Source: Alteribacillus bidgolensis
GTDB taxonomy: Bacteria; Bacillota; Bacilli; Bacillales; Marinococcaceae
Direction of reading: 5' to 3'
DNA: 64,000 nucleotides
Assembly: GCF_002886255.1 (NCBI RefSeq)
Contig: NZ_KZ614149.1
Span: 1,550,001-1,614,000, forward strand
The translations under genes were made by a program, and so were the position numbers. The notes beneath the pieces were generated by a model. That model was not told the DNA's origin and searched no databases. It saw only the letters and a list, made by a program, of their open reading frames with translations. Below are positions 1 through 8,212 of the stretch, one piece after another (position 1 is the stretch's first letter; each line of letters begins with the position of its first letter).

Positions 1-518
1 ACCATTTTTAGAAAATGTCCACTTCCTGCTTTCCCTGAATAGAGGTAACCGTTTTCAACGCTGATATCTTGAAAGATCGGTTCAATTTGTTTAAATTCTT
101 CCTCATTTCCACCAATCATAGTACAAGCACCATTACGAGATCCTTCAACTCCTCCACTAGTTCCACAGTCAAAGAAATAAATTCCTTTCAACTCACACTC
201 TTCATTTCGCTTCAGTGAATCTTTGTAATGAGCGTTTCCGCCATCTATAATTCGATCCCCCTCTTCTAAATGCGGGAACAATTGTTCAAAAGCTGATTGT
301 GTTGCATTTCCTGCGGGAACCATTAACCAAACTGTTCTTGGTTTTGATAGTTTACTAACTAGCTGTTCAATTGAATCCGATGTTTGTACTCCCATCAAAG
401 AAATTTTTTTCATTGATTCTTCATTTACATCAAAGGCAACGACATCATGCTCTTTATCTACTAAATTAAGAGAAAGCTGATATCCCATCTTTCCTAAGCC
501 TATCATTCCAATTTGCAT
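1..518 (-). CDS. gnd: 6-phosphogluconate dehydrogenase, YqeC/GntZ type, 5' part only
   Basis: The reading frame starts at the ATG at 518 and runs off the left edge, so only about the first 172 residues are visible. It opens with the Rossmann dinucleotide-binding motif GMIGLGKMG, followed by the substrate-binding stretch DGGNAHYKDS and the conserved GTSGGVEGSRNGACTM and GKAGSGHFLKM blocks of decarboxylating 6-phosphogluconate dehydrogenases. The spacing resembles the short (about 300-residue) YqeC-type enzymes. The enzyme oxidatively decarboxylates 6-phosphogluconate to ribulose 5-phosphate in the cytoplasm. It is divergent from the sugar-phosphate-type regulator at 671, which probably controls it (inference). 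The rest of the gene lies outside the window. Confidence 0.9.
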   Translation of the reverse strand, partial: MQIGMIGLGKMGYQLSLNLVDKEHDVVAFDVNEESMKKISLMGVQTSDSIEQLVSKLSKPRTVWLMVPAGNATQSAFEQLFPHLEEGDRIIDGGNAHYKDSLKRNEECELKGIYFFDCGTSGGVEGSRNGACTMIGGNEEEFKQIEPIFQDISVENGYLYSGKAGSGHFLKM

Positions 519-570
519 CTCTAATCATCCTAACTGTTTGTAGAATAAATTTTCTTGATATTTTCATTAT

Positions 571-640
571 AAGAAAAAAAATTCTTTTTGCAAGCGCTAT
601 TAAGAAAAATATTTTTTCTTATTTCGGTATATAGTATAAT
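571..640. promoter_or_regulatory. Divergent control region with two A/T palindromes and a -10 box
   Basis: Two inverted repeats of the form AAGAA-n-TTCTT lie between gnd and the regulator, one near 571-590 and one at 603-620. They are followed by a TATAAT at 635-640 and the ribosome binding site AGGAGGG just before 671. No good -35 hexamer is visible at the expected distance. The palindromes are plausible operators for the adjacent RpiR-family protein, but that is inferred from position only. Confidence 0.4.
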
Positions 641-670
641 TAAACAGAGCCCTATCAGGAGGGATGATAT

Positions 671-1525
671 ATGAAAAAAGCTCAAGAGCCTTGTTTAGTC
701 ACAATTCGCAAGCTCTATCCTAAGTTCAGTGTGACTGAAAGAAAAATTGCCGATTATATTCTAAATAACCCTAATAAAATTATTCACTCTTCAATTAATC
801 AATTAGCGGAAAATTTAGAGATAGCGGATTCTACAGTTTTTCGATTTTGTAAACGTATTGGATATAAAGGTTATCAAGCGATGAAAATAGCCCTTGCATC
901 TGAAGTTGTCTCTCCTATTCAAGATATTCATGAAAAGGTGAACGAAGATGACACAGTTGATACGATTGCAACAAAGGTTTTTCATTCAAATATTAAAACA
1001 ATTGAGGATTCGTTATCAGTGTTAAATGAGGAGAAATTACAGTTAGCGGTAGACAGTATGATAGGAGCTAATTCAATTGAATTCTTTGGAAGTGGAGGTT
1101 CAAGTATTATAGCTCTTGACGCATATCATAAACTAGTAAGAACTGGTTTAAAGGTTCACGCTGTAATCGATACTCATTTCCAGTTAATGGCAGCATCACA
1201 AATGACGAAAAAAGACTGCGCAGTCTTTATCTCCCATTCAGGATCATCAAAAGATATTCTACATATCTTAAATGTTGTGAAATCAACTGGCGCCAAAATG
1301 ATTGCGATTACTAATTATGCGAAATCACCATTAAGCTCGGCTGTAGATATCCCTCTTTACACGGTGTCAGAGGAAACTGAATATCGTTCTGAAGCTCTGT
1401 CATCCCGGATTGCACAGTTAACCCTGATTGATGTTCTTTATGTCAATATTTTAATGAAAAGAGGGAAAGAAGGAAAAGAAGCATTGAAAAAAATGCGTGA
1501 AGCAGTACTTGTAAAGCGAATCTAG
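671..1525 (+). CDS. MurR/RpiR family transcriptional regulator (HTH + SIS)
   Basis: This 284-residue protein has the RpiR-family layout. An N-terminal winged HTH (about residues 10-80, with FSVTERKIADYIL and DSTVFRFCKRIGYKGYQ) is followed by a C-terminal SIS sugar-phosphate-sensing domain (about 115-260, with the glycine/serine patch FFGSGGSS and the SHSGSSKDI loop). Such proteins bind phosphosugars and switch genes of sugar catabolism. The ATG is preceded by AGGAGGGATGATAT, a good ribosome binding site. Being divergent from gnd, it probably responds to 6-phosphogluconate or a related gluconate intermediate; this is inference from context. Confidence 0.88.
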   Translation: MKKAQEPCLVTIRKLYPKFSVTERKIADYILNNPNKIIHSSINQLAENLEIADSTVFRFCKRIGYKGYQAMKIALASEVVSPIQDIHEKVNEDDTVDTIATKVFHSNIKTIEDSLSVLNEEKLQLAVDSMIGANSIEFFGSGGSSIIALDAYHKLVRTGLKVHAVIDTHFQLMAASQMTKKDCAVFISHSGSSKDILHILNVVKSTGAKMIAITNYAKSPLSSAVDIPLYTVSEETEYRSEALSSRIAQLTLIDVLYVNILMKRGKEGKEALKKMREAVLVKRI

Positions 1526-1577
1526 ATTAGGCTAGCTAAGCTTCTTTACGAAGGAGCAGGATCCAAAGGCCTTGCTC

Positions 1578-1975
1578 CTACCTCTTATTCTTCCATTTTT
1601 CAAGAAGGGATCTCGCTTTTGCTTTCTTTGATGCCGTTTCTTCTTTTTTATTAATGCCTTATTTAACGTTTCGTCCCCATCCAACTGAACTTCTAGGACA
1701 TCGTCTTATCCTTGCCAAAAATACAGAAAACTGAACGCGAGTGGTGTCATGGTTCGGTTGGAAGGTGTTTTCTTTCGCGTAACCTGTTGTAATGCCAGCT
1801 CCGCTATGTTTGAAATATCCTTTATAGAATACATAATCTCACCTGAGAGGTCAAAAGAACGATTCAGCACAGCAGCCATTTGCCCCCTCTTATCAAAGTA
1901 TGACTTTGTTACGTCTGTAATATCCTGATTGCAGCCGCCTCGTATGCATTATATTATCTATACCTTTAATTCATC
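1578..1975 (-). pseudogene. Relic of an SLH-domain surface protein
   Basis: Reading the minus strand gives pieces of S-layer homology domains in different frames. DVTKSYFDKRGQMAAVLNRSF (about 1865-1930) is followed after a frameshift by ITTGYAKENTFQPN and then RVQFSVFLAR (about 1725-1800). RGQMAAVLNRSF is identical to a segment of the intact SLH protein at 57270-58778, and the second part matches its ITTGYEDNAFGSND and AQFSVFLARA segments. A lysine-rich tail ending at a stop at 1578 may be its old C-terminus. Several frameshifts and the lack of a start make it a dead copy. The stretch 1526-2327 holds no other convincing gene. Confidence 0.7.
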
Positions 1976-2071
1976 CGTAGCCAAAACCCCTGTAATAAAT
2001 GAATCCTATTCTGTACCAGACTAAAACAAAACAAAAGAGGCTGGGACTAAACCCAATAAATAAACGATGTA

Positions 2072-2123
2072 AAGTTAAAAGTGCCTGATCCTAATACAGT
2101 AAGTCAGGCACTTAACTTAAAGC
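2072..2123. terminator. Strong inverted repeat, terminator-like
   Basis: Two arms, AAGTGCCTGA and TCAGGCACTT, are separated by a loop of about 15 bases and extended outward by AAGTTAA/TTAACTT. No clear T-run follows on either side. It could be a terminator of lost neighbours or the end of a vanished insertion element. Confidence 0.4.
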
Positions 2124-2172
2124 TTTTACTAAAAAAAGAGAGGATAGATGAGCAGGATTGAAATACCTGTAA

Positions 2173-2289
2173 TCATCTATCCTTTTTGTACGACAAATGA
2201 GCTCCTTTACCACAATAACAATATTTTTGTTGTTCAACTTGAACTTTTCTATGCTTTAAAGACCCAGCATAAATACCCTCTAGTTTCAT
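2173..2289 (-). CDS. Possible 38-residue peptide with a CxC motif
   Basis: A short minus-strand frame begins at an ATG at 2289 and ends at TGA at 2173. It is basic and contains QKYCYCGKGAHLSY, which looks like half of a zinc ribbon. There is no convincing ribosome binding site, so it may be the tail of a decayed gene rather than a real peptide. I do not recognise a family. Confidence 0.25.
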   Translation of the reverse strand: MKLEGIYAGSLKHRKVQVEQQKYCYCGKGAHLSYKKDR

Positions 2290-2327
2290 ATAAATGAACT
2301 AAACATAATAGACTGGGGGGAATGAAG

Positions 2328-2741
2328 ATGACAAATGAAGCAGAGGTGGAAGAGTCCTTTGAACTAACAGAGGAAATATTAAAAAAATACTATGAGTTAA
2401 ACATCCAAAAAAAGGAATTAGAAAAAGAAATGAATCGGATCAAAAAACAAATTCACAACTACTTAGATGATACCCTTGGAAAAGAACAAAAAGGTGAATT
2501 GAAACGAGGGAAATACAAGGCACAGCGTGTCATTCGCTCTTCCGTTACTTACGACGAAGAGAAAACGATAAAAAAATTGGAAGAATTAAATTTAGATGAT
2601 TTTATTTTACAAGTAAAACGACCAGATACAGAAAAACTAGAAGCTGCAATGACGATAAATTTAGTTGAAGAAGAAGATTTCGTGGATTGTAAAACGAATA
2701 AGCTCTCTCAAGCCATTACAGTTAAAGAGTTAAGCTTATAG
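2328..2741 (+). CDS. Hypothetical coiled-coil protein
   Basis: This acidic/basic, highly charged protein of about 137 residues has no membrane segment. Residues about 15-50 (EEILKKYYELNIQKKELEKEMNRI in part) look like a coiled coil; the C-terminal half is mixed. The G-run ending at 2320 is directly against the ATG at 2322 but about 7 nt from the ATG at 2328, so I prefer the latter. Length and composition resemble small phage or island proteins that handle DNA, but I recognise no family. It sits alone between relic DNA and a tRNA-like fragment. Confidence 0.65.
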   Translation: MTNEAEVEESFELTEEILKKYYELNIQKKELEKEMNRIKKQIHNYLDDTLGKEQKGELKRGKYKAQRVIRSSVTYDEEKTIKKLEELNLDDFILQVKRPDTEKLEAAMTINLVEEEDFVDCKTNKLSQAITVKELSL

Positions 2742-2984
2742 ATACTACGAAGGGGCTGCCAAAAAAGGACAGATTTTCCTTTTTTTCATAAAAATAAGGT
2801 TTTAAATCAAATATTGGGGTAGGTACTATTGCTCCTGCCCCTTTATTCTATTTGAATGTCTTGTCCTTTTAATTGATAATGTAATAATACTCTCATGCGC
2901 AGGCAAAATGTATGTACACACTGCTCCTACCCTTTTCTTGGTTACTCGTCCATTCAAGTGTAAAGTATATCGGAACTTGTGTGT

Positions 2985-3022
2985 TGGGCTCGAACCAGTG
3001 CCCTCCACCCTGTAAGGTGGCT
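2985..3022 (-). repeat. tRNA-Val-like 3' fragment (possible island boundary)
   Basis: Read on the minus strand, this stretch contains the anticodon arm CCACC-TTACAGG-GTGG and T-arm CACTGGTTCGAGCCC of a valine tRNA. It has no acceptor stem or 5' half. It matches the same part of the intact tRNA-Val at 31750-31825 at most positions, but with anticodon TAC rather than GAC, and it lies in the same orientation. It therefore looks like a recombination scar at a tRNA 3' end. An open frame across 2826-3107 is judged a shadow of this relic region. Confidence 0.6.
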
Positions 3023-3312
3023 CAATCACTAATATATCATTAGTTAAGCGTAATAAAAGATTAGTAGCAATAACCACTTCACTTAATAGATTTAATATAG
3101 ATAGCACGTCATGGTTGTTGATTAATTACAAGGAATAATTACCATACATATTAATTGCCTTAGTTTTATTCACCTTCAGTTTCATTATCCGTTTTAAAAT
3201 TATGAACGATTAGGTTTTACTTGTTTATCATCAACCTTCTTACCTCCAAAAATAAAAAAGAGAAACCCTAATTCTAAACCATTTTGGGAATCCCTTTTTA
3301 TTAAATATTTTT

Positions 3313-4803
3313 CTAACCTGAGACAGCAACTTCTTTCTCAGCCGCATGTTGATGTTTATTCTGTTCTAAGTGAAGTGATTTTCTATATTCTTCTGCTTCA
3401 GCTAATTTTGTAAACTCAATTGTCTTATTATGATTTTCTTTAACTACTTTTTCTATTTCATCAAGTGAAACAATAAAAAACTCTTTTCTTGGGTTTACTT
3501 TATTAACTTGATAGTCCTCAAATGCTTTATGCAAAGCAGTTTCTAATTGTGGAGCATTTTCAGAAAAGATCATTGCATGCACATCAAAGGAAAAAGGTAC
3601 TGAAGCATTACCTAGTTCATTCACACGATCTAACGGTTCAAGTCTACGGGTCATACCAATTTTATACATATCCTCACCAAAAGAACAAATGTTTGAAATT
3701 ATATAAACGTAACCAGCTTTTGCATTTTGTTCTCTGTAATCAACTTCCTCTTTTTCTTTTTGTAACTCTGAAACTTTTTCATCTATTTCTGCCATCTTTT
3801 CTTCTATTTCTGCTTTCATTTCATCATTTGCAGTTTCAAGCTGCTCTTTGTATTTTGCTAATGCTTGATTGAAATGTTGTTCATCTTTTTCAAGCTTTTT
3901 CTTTTCACGCTCAATTTCTTGTTGTATACGTTTTTCTTCCTTCATCTCTTCTTTGATTCTTCGTTGTTCTTCTTTCTCTTCTTCTTTTTTTACTTGATAC
4001 TCATACGCTAAATACAGTTCGTCAAGCTTTAATGATAAATAATCAATTGTAATTTCTATGCCATTTCTTTTACCAATTTTATTTAACTGCTCTCTTGCTT
4101 TTTTAATCTTTTTTTCAATTGAGTCAATATTATTAAATTTCACACCAAATATAGATGAATCACATTCATTATTAAACGCTCTAACGACCATTTTAACGTT
4201 ATCTTTTCTAAGCATTTCACCTTTCTTCTTACTGCCATCAACTGTCCACGGCTTAGAATGAGTAGCTTTATCATCTTTAACCATCTCTTTTTGCAAGTCT
4301 CTAATTCTTTTCAATTCAACTTTGTATTGCTCAGAATTCTCAAAATCGTATTTAGTCTGATAAAATCCGAAAGATTGATATAATATTTCATCATCAAGAA
4401 TAATGATTTCATCTTTCTTCTTATTAATTTCTTTTTCAGTATTAACTAATTCATCGTTTGCTTGTTCTTTCTTCTGAGCTAATTTAGAAACATCTTTTTC
4501 TAATTTTTCTTTCTTCTCTTGAACTTTAGTAAGATCATCTAGTTCATTTTCCTTAAATTCCTTTTTCCTTTTTCTATTGTCAACTATTTGCCAAATCAAC
4601 AACACTAATCCAATTACAAAAGGATAAACATACACTGAGAACGCAAACCACAATGAAATAAACCATGTAGAAAGATACCATTTTTGTTTTCTCATATAAT
4701 TCCCCAAAAATTTTATTGTATAGTATAAGTTTCCATTTGCAGGATATTTATTGGTAAAAAGATCCCATAAGTTTCTTAGGAAATTAATTAAATAAAAGAA
4801 CAA
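3313..4803 (-). CDS. DUF4041 / T5orf172 (GIY-YIG-type) membrane-anchored protein
   Basis: This 496-residue protein has four parts. Hydrophobic segments lie at about residues 43-72. A coiled coil follows at about 80-140. A DUF4041-like region at about 140-270 contains YQSFGFYQTKYDFENSEQYK. A long charged coiled coil leads to a C-terminal T5orf172/Mug113 domain (about 365-465) with YVYIISNICSFGEDMYKIGMT and RVNELGNASVPFSF, the GIY-YIG nuclease-like fold. Proteins of this type occur in phages and genomic islands; their job is not settled, and a role in DNA processing or phage conflict is a guess. It is transcribed alone, next to very small membrane proteins. Confidence 0.75.
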   Translation of the reverse strand: MFFYLINFLRNLWDLFTNKYPANGNLYYTIKFLGNYMRKQKWYLSTWFISLWFAFSVYVYPFVIGLVLLIWQIVDNRKRKKEFKENELDDLTKVQEKKEKLEKDVSKLAQKKEQANDELVNTEKEINKKKDEIIILDDEILYQSFGFYQTKYDFENSEQYKVELKRIRDLQKEMVKDDKATHSKPWTVDGSKKKGEMLRKDNVKMVVRAFNNECDSSIFGVKFNNIDSIEKKIKKAREQLNKIGKRNGIEITIDYLSLKLDELYLAYEYQVKKEEEKEEQRRIKEEMKEEKRIQQEIEREKKKLEKDEQHFNQALAKYKEQLETANDEMKAEIEEKMAEIDEKVSELQKEKEEVDYREQNAKAGYVYIISNICSFGEDMYKIGMTRRLEPLDRVNELGNASVPFSFDVHAMIFSENAPQLETALHKAFEDYQVNKVNPRKEFFIVSLDEIEKVVKENHNKTIEFTKLAEAEEYRKSLHLEQNKHQHAAEKEVAVSG

Positions 4804-5056
4804 GGCTACAATATCCCTGCTCTTTTTAGCTTACTTTTTCCATTAAAAATTTAACATTTTCAGTCGAGTTCACATTGTACCTATGAGGTGTATTGGATAC
4901 AGGTCAGTATTTTTGTAATAACCAATAAAAAGAAGTGTTTTCATTATTTTTTTCTCATTTTCAGTAGAGTAAAATTTTGGTAAGTTTAAGAAGCCAAACA
5001 TGAAAGAAGTGAGTATAGATAGCAGGGGATGACCCTTGGAATGATGGAAATCGGGG

Positions 5057-5266
5057 ATGAGTAATTTGATACGAAGAAACCGCATATGGATTGCTGCTTT
5101 TTTGTTAATGTCTTCATGGCTCATTTTAATGGATTATATAAGAGATAATTCATTAGAGCTTCTATCGAATATAGTTCATTCCTTGTTTATGGTAATTTTC
5201 ACACGAATTGTTTTCTGGATTTTTGGTATGGATAAGAGAAGAAAAGAATCTAAAATAGAAAAATAA
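5057..5266 (+). CDS. Small membrane protein, paralogue of the one at 5785
   Basis: The product is about 66-69 residues with two hydrophobic helices (about 10-28 and 40-58) and a charged tail KRRKESKIEK. It is clearly paralogous to the product of 5785-5985: both share the IRRN start, DYI..NSL..LSN core and RKESK.EK tail. The ATG at 5057 lies inside the GGGGATGAG that would serve as the ribosome binding site for a TTG at 5066. That TTG aligns with the paralogue's ATG and is the likelier start. Function unknown. Confidence 0.65.
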   Translation: MSNLIRRNRIWIAAFLLMSSWLILMDYIRDNSLELLSNIVHSLFMVIFTRIVFWIFGMDKRRKESKIEK

Positions 5267-5368
5267 TATAAAAAGAGAGTCACTGTTATTTATAAGGACT
5301 ATTTTTACTCTATTCCACCAAAAATAGAGAGACAGTATCCATAAACAAAAAGAGAAAGGGTGTTTTAA

Positions 5369-5569
5369 ATGGGGAAGTATACAAAGGGCCAAGAAGCATT
5401 AATATGCGGTTTGGGGGCAGGTTTAGCACATTTAGTGGTGGGCTTCCCTGTTATATACATCTTTGATACTCCTGATCATATAAAGACTATCGTTTACTCT
5501 TTTGGAGCTGGTTTGGGTTTTATTTTAGCAAATGAATATATTAAAAAAAAAGAAAAAGAAACTGATTAA
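5369..5569 (+). CDS. Small glycine-rich membrane protein
   Basis: This 66-residue product starts at ATG 5369 behind GAAAGGGTG. It has two predicted membrane helices (about residues 9-30 and 42-58), both glycine/alanine-rich (LICGLGAGLAHLVVG and FGAGLGFILA), and a lysine-rich C-terminus. It sits between two paralogous small membrane proteins, with a terminator right after it. I recognise no family; the hairpin-like layout resembles holin-type or toxin-type peptides, without proof. Confidence 0.6.
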   Translation: MGKYTKGQEALICGLGAGLAHLVVGFPVIYIFDTPDHIKTIVYSFGAGLGFILANEYIKKKEKETD

Positions 5570-5577
5570 CAGTAATA

Positions 5578-5608
5578 AACCCTTCTGAGATAATGCAGGA
5601 GGGTTTTA
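5578..5608 (+). terminator. Rho-independent terminator
   Basis: The arms ACCCTTCTG and CAGGAGGGT enclose a short loop and are followed by TTTT, just downstream of the stop at 5569. Confidence 0.65.
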
Positions 5609-5656
5609 AAAACAGTCCCGTTAAAACCAAGTCACATCGAGAAGGAGTTTTAATGT

Positions 5657-5740
5657 ATGTGGGAAATCTTAGGTGCTATAGCTTTTGGTATTGCTTTGTA
5701 TTATTGGAGCAAAGTAAGGAAAGCAGAAAAAGGAAAATAA
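5657..5740 (+). CDS. 27-residue membrane peptide
   Basis: A very short frame reads MWEILGAIAFGIALYYW followed by a basic tail. It has one hydrophobic helix at residues 3-17 and starts at ATG 5657. GAAGGAG lies at 5641-5647, an acceptable ribosome binding site. It belongs to the run of tiny membrane proteins between 5.0 and 6.0 kb. Such single-helix peptides are often type I toxins or regulators, but nothing here proves that. Confidence 0.5.
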   Translation: MWEILGAIAFGIALYYWSKVRKAEKGK

Positions 5741-5784
5741 TTGAATAAAAATGTCAAAAACAAACCAAAAAATAGAAGTGGTGT

Positions 5785-5985
5785 ATGATACGAAGAAACC
5801 TTATGTATATTATTGCTTTTTTATTATTTTTTGCATGGCTTGTTTTCATTGATTATATAGAGCATAATTCATTAGATTTTCTATCAAATGCAGTACAATC
5901 CTTGTTGGTGGTCATTTTTATGCGACTGTTTAATTGGTTTACAGGTTCCGATAATAAAAGGAAAGAATCTAAAACAGAAAAATAA
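5785..5985 (+). CDS. Small membrane protein, paralogue of the one at 5057
   Basis: This 66-residue product begins MIRRNLMYIIAFLLFFAWL and has a second hydrophobic segment (about 37-54) before a charged tail KRKESKTEK. It matches the product of 5057-5266 along its whole length, and the DNA after both genes is also similar, so the pair arose by a local duplication. The start follows GAAGTGGTG. Function unknown. The next 290 bases (5986-6273) hold nothing convincing. Confidence 0.65.
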   Translation: MIRRNLMYIIAFLLFFAWLVFIDYIEHNSLDFLSNAVQSLLVVIFMRLFNWFTGSDNKRKESKTEK

Positions 5986-6273
5986 TGTAAACTTGGAAAA
6001 CAAATCAGCAATAGTAAGTTCACCTTTGTTAAATCGGTAGTTTTACGAGCCATATGATGTTGAACAATCTTAGTTATTTTTTGATTAAACGGTGTAAGCG
6101 AATATCTAAATAAGATGTTAGTATTAATGATTGTTGGTTTCATTTAACTCATCCTTATCTTTAAATCCCTTACCTTTACTTGGATTATTGATGATTCCAG
6201 AAGCTATACCAATTGAAAGTATCACATCAACATAACGTTCATTATATGAAGTTGTGATTAATAAAAAAGCCCT

Positions 6274-6609
6274 TTATATCAACACTTTCACTTTTTTGGA
6301 CCTATCTCCAAAAATCCCAAAATCCTTGCAAAGAATATCCTTAGAATATTCAAGCATCTCTTTCTCAACAAAAAGGCATTTAGATTTATAAAAAATTTCA
6401 TTTAGTTGATTTTCATATTCTTTAAGGTTTTTCATAGGGCTTTTATCAGAATTACTATTGTTTATAGTTTTTTTTCTCTCTTCCTCCAATAGCTTAAGTT
6501 CATCATCAATAAATACTATTTTTGATTTAATTATACCTATTACCTCTCTGAATTCCCTATATAACTTTACATACTCTCTTAGACACTGGAAGTACTTAGG
6601 TACCGTCAA
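6274..6609 (-). CDS. Hypothetical protein, possibly truncated
   Basis: The product is a charged, helical protein of up to 111 residues with a TTG start at 6609 and no obvious ribosome binding site. An in-frame stop lies a few codons further upstream. It abuts the truncated end of the IS3-type element, so its original N-terminus may have been lost. Residues 25-50 could form a coiled coil. No family recognised. Confidence 0.35.
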   Translation of the reverse strand: MTVPKYFQCLREYVKLYREFREVIGIIKSKIVFIDDELKLLEEERKKTINNSNSDKSPMKNLKEYENQLNEIFYKSKCLFVEKEMLEYSKDILCKDFGIFGDRSKKVKVLI

Positions 6610-6661
6610 TAAGTTTGTGTAATATTTTTAGAGTATCCTAAGAATAACTTCTTGAGTTTTC

Positions 6662-7004
6662 TTACAGGGGAAGATTATTCTTCGTTTTCAATCGATAGAC
6701 TTTCTTTTTATTGATGATTAATCCGTAGTGGCGGCGAAGAATCACGGTGAGTTTTCGATAACCATAAGCGAAAGCCTCCCTTTCGATCTCTTCCAGCAGC
6801 CATTCCTTGATTTGTTCATCTGAGATTTTTTTCCATTTCTGGTGAAAGAGTAGCCTGGTATGGGACGTCCCTCACTTACCTTTTTGTGCTCGACGCGATA
6901 AGACGTTTGATAATAATACGTCGATCGTGGAATACCAAGAATGCGGCAGATGACCGATACCTTGTACCCTTTGGCAATCCAGGCCCCTGCGACGTCTATT
7001 TTTT
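6662..7004 (-). pseudogene. IS3-family transposase orfB, truncated and frameshifted
   Basis: In the -1 frame after the slippery site the sequence reads EKIDVAGAWIAKGYKVSVIC, then ILGIPRSTYYYQT and GRPIPGYSF, the normal start of an IS3/IS150-type OrfB. After a one-base shift near 6850 it continues with ISDEQIKEWLLEEI, YGYRKLTVILRRHYGL and INKKKVYRL, then stops. That is where the integrase core with its DDE residues should follow. About 115 of roughly 280 residues remain. Confidence 0.7.
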
Positions 7005-7301
7005 CAGCAAGTGAGGGTTCTTCTTTTTTATGAGATGACGCAGAACAGCGATTTCTATATCCTTTTCGCCAAGTAGTTTCTTTAATTCCGTATTCTCCTG
7101 TTCCATCTTTTGAGGATTCACATAGTCAACCTGGTCCACGGATGTTTGGCCGAAATGCCCTTGTTCATACTCTTTCGTCCACCGGTAAATCAGATTTTTT
7201 GATAGTTCATACCGCCTCGCTACTAAAGCTTTATTGCCAGTTTCGAGTGCTTCTTTTACCACTTGCAATTTAAAGTCATTGGAGTAAACATGTCGTTTCA
7301 T
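6996..7301 (-). CDS. IS3-family transposase OrfA
   Basis: This 101-residue protein has an N-terminal helix-turn-helix (KRHVYSNDFKLQVVKEAL, then ARRYELSKNLIYRWTKEY) and a C-terminal leucine-zipper-like stretch (ENTELKKLLGEKDIEIAVL), as in IS3-family OrfA. It ends at an A6 tract (6999-7004 on the plus strand as T6) followed by TAG, the usual site for -1 frameshifting into OrfB. It is probably expressed but useless, as orfB is truncated. Confidence 0.8.
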   Translation of the reverse strand: MKRHVYSNDFKLQVVKEALETGNKALVARRYELSKNLIYRWTKEYEQGHFGQTSVDQVDYVNPQKMEQENTELKKLLGEKDIEIAVLRHLIKKKNPHLLKK

Positions 7302-7363
7302 ATTCCATCAACCCCTTTGATTCTAGTGTAACTAAGTTACCCTTCGTTTGTCCAAAATCGCTA

Positions 7364-7679
7364 AGGGGCTTTAGAGAAACAGGAAGATGTAATTTATTTA
7401 AGAGAGTACGAAGATATACTCTATGTTGAGGATATAGCAAAATACATGCAAAGAACTAGACTTAGTATTTATAGAATTGAAGAGCTTATCGATTACATTA
7501 ATGAAAAAGGTTACCACAAAATTGAAGGATATAATAATTTAAATAGAAAAACAGAAGCTTTAATAGCTGAATATAGTGAACTTGAAAGAAAATATATAAA
7601 CTTCGAAGAAAGTGAATTAAAAAGAGAAAGGCTTTATTTAATCATAAGTCTATACAAATTTAACAACTACCGAATATAA
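7364..7679 (+). pseudogene. 3' remnant of an unknown gene, cut by the IS element
   Basis: An open frame starts directly after a stop at the IS boundary and runs to TAA at 7677-7679. It reads EDVIYLREYEDILYVEDIAKY and then RLSIYRIEELIDYINEKGYH. The piece before the ATG at 7446 is in frame and looks like real protein, so the gene seems to have lost its 5' end. The IYRIEELIDYI stretch could be part of a helix-turn-helix. No family recognised. Confidence 0.4.
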
Positions 7680-7831
7680 TAAATTGAATTTTTAATTATT
7701 TCCCCGTAGTAATTATTGAAATAAAGACAAAGGCCGCAGGATCGTCTGGCATCGCAAGCATGACTAATATCCGAATTATGTTTGCCCTTATGCTGCGTAT
7801 TATTGCAATTTTTACAGAGAGGAGCTAGGAA

Positions 7832-8212
7832 ATGGGACATAAAAAGCAAAATAAAATTATCAAAAAAACTTTTATTGACTTTCTTCCTCCATCAGGATGT
7901 CCGGACATTTATCCAGGTAGAAGACCTGCTCCTAAACCAACAAATGTATTAAAAACGGACACTTCTACTTATTATGCTATTGCTGAAGAAGGGCAAAGAA
8001 TATACACAAATGAGAATGCATTAAACGATCACGGAGAGGGGGTTATTCTGGACCCAAATGAAGCATCGTATTACAATCTTTTTATTAACGGTGTCATGCA
8101 GCCACATCAAATTTATGAACTAAGTAGCGGCTTTCTATATTTAAAATCGGAAGACTTGCCACTAAAAGGTTCTCCTATTATTTTACAATTTGTGATTATT
8201 AAGAGTTTTTGA
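7832..8212 (+). CDS. DUF4183 domain protein
   Basis: This 126-residue protein starts at ATG 7832 behind GAGAGGAGC. After a basic N-terminus and a proline-rich linker, residues about 40-125 form a DUF4183 domain, recognised by YYNLFINGVMQP and the following LSSGFLYL / PIILQFVI strands. DUF4183 proteins are small beta-rich proteins of Bacillaceae, often near surface-glycan genes; their role is unknown. A second member lies at 8626. Both are convergent with the glycosylation operon. Confidence 0.75.
   Translation: MGHKKQNKIIKKTFIDFLPPSGCPDIYPGRRPAPKPTNVLKTDTSTYYAIAEEGQRIYTNENALNDHGEGVILDPNEASYYNLFINGVMQPHQIYELSSGFLYLKSEDLPLKGSPIILQFVIIKSF

Larger units (their letters stand above)
6662..7345 (-). 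mobile_element. Truncated IS3-family insertion sequence
   Basis: The element carries orfA intact and only the first part of orfB, ending before the DDE catalytic core, so it is a dead 3'-deleted copy. It lies between two gene remnants (6274-6609 and 7364-7679). I could not define terminal inverted repeats; the right boundary near 7345 is approximate. Confidence 0.75.

Noticed and set aside
2826..3107. A 93-codon minus-strand open frame.
   Set aside because: It covers the tRNA-Val-like fragment, has no ribosome binding site and no protein-like pattern.
3522..3872. A plus-strand frame of 116 codons.
   Set aside because: It is the complement of the charged coiled-coil region of the DUF4041 gene; Leu/Phe/His-rich composition is typical of such shadows.
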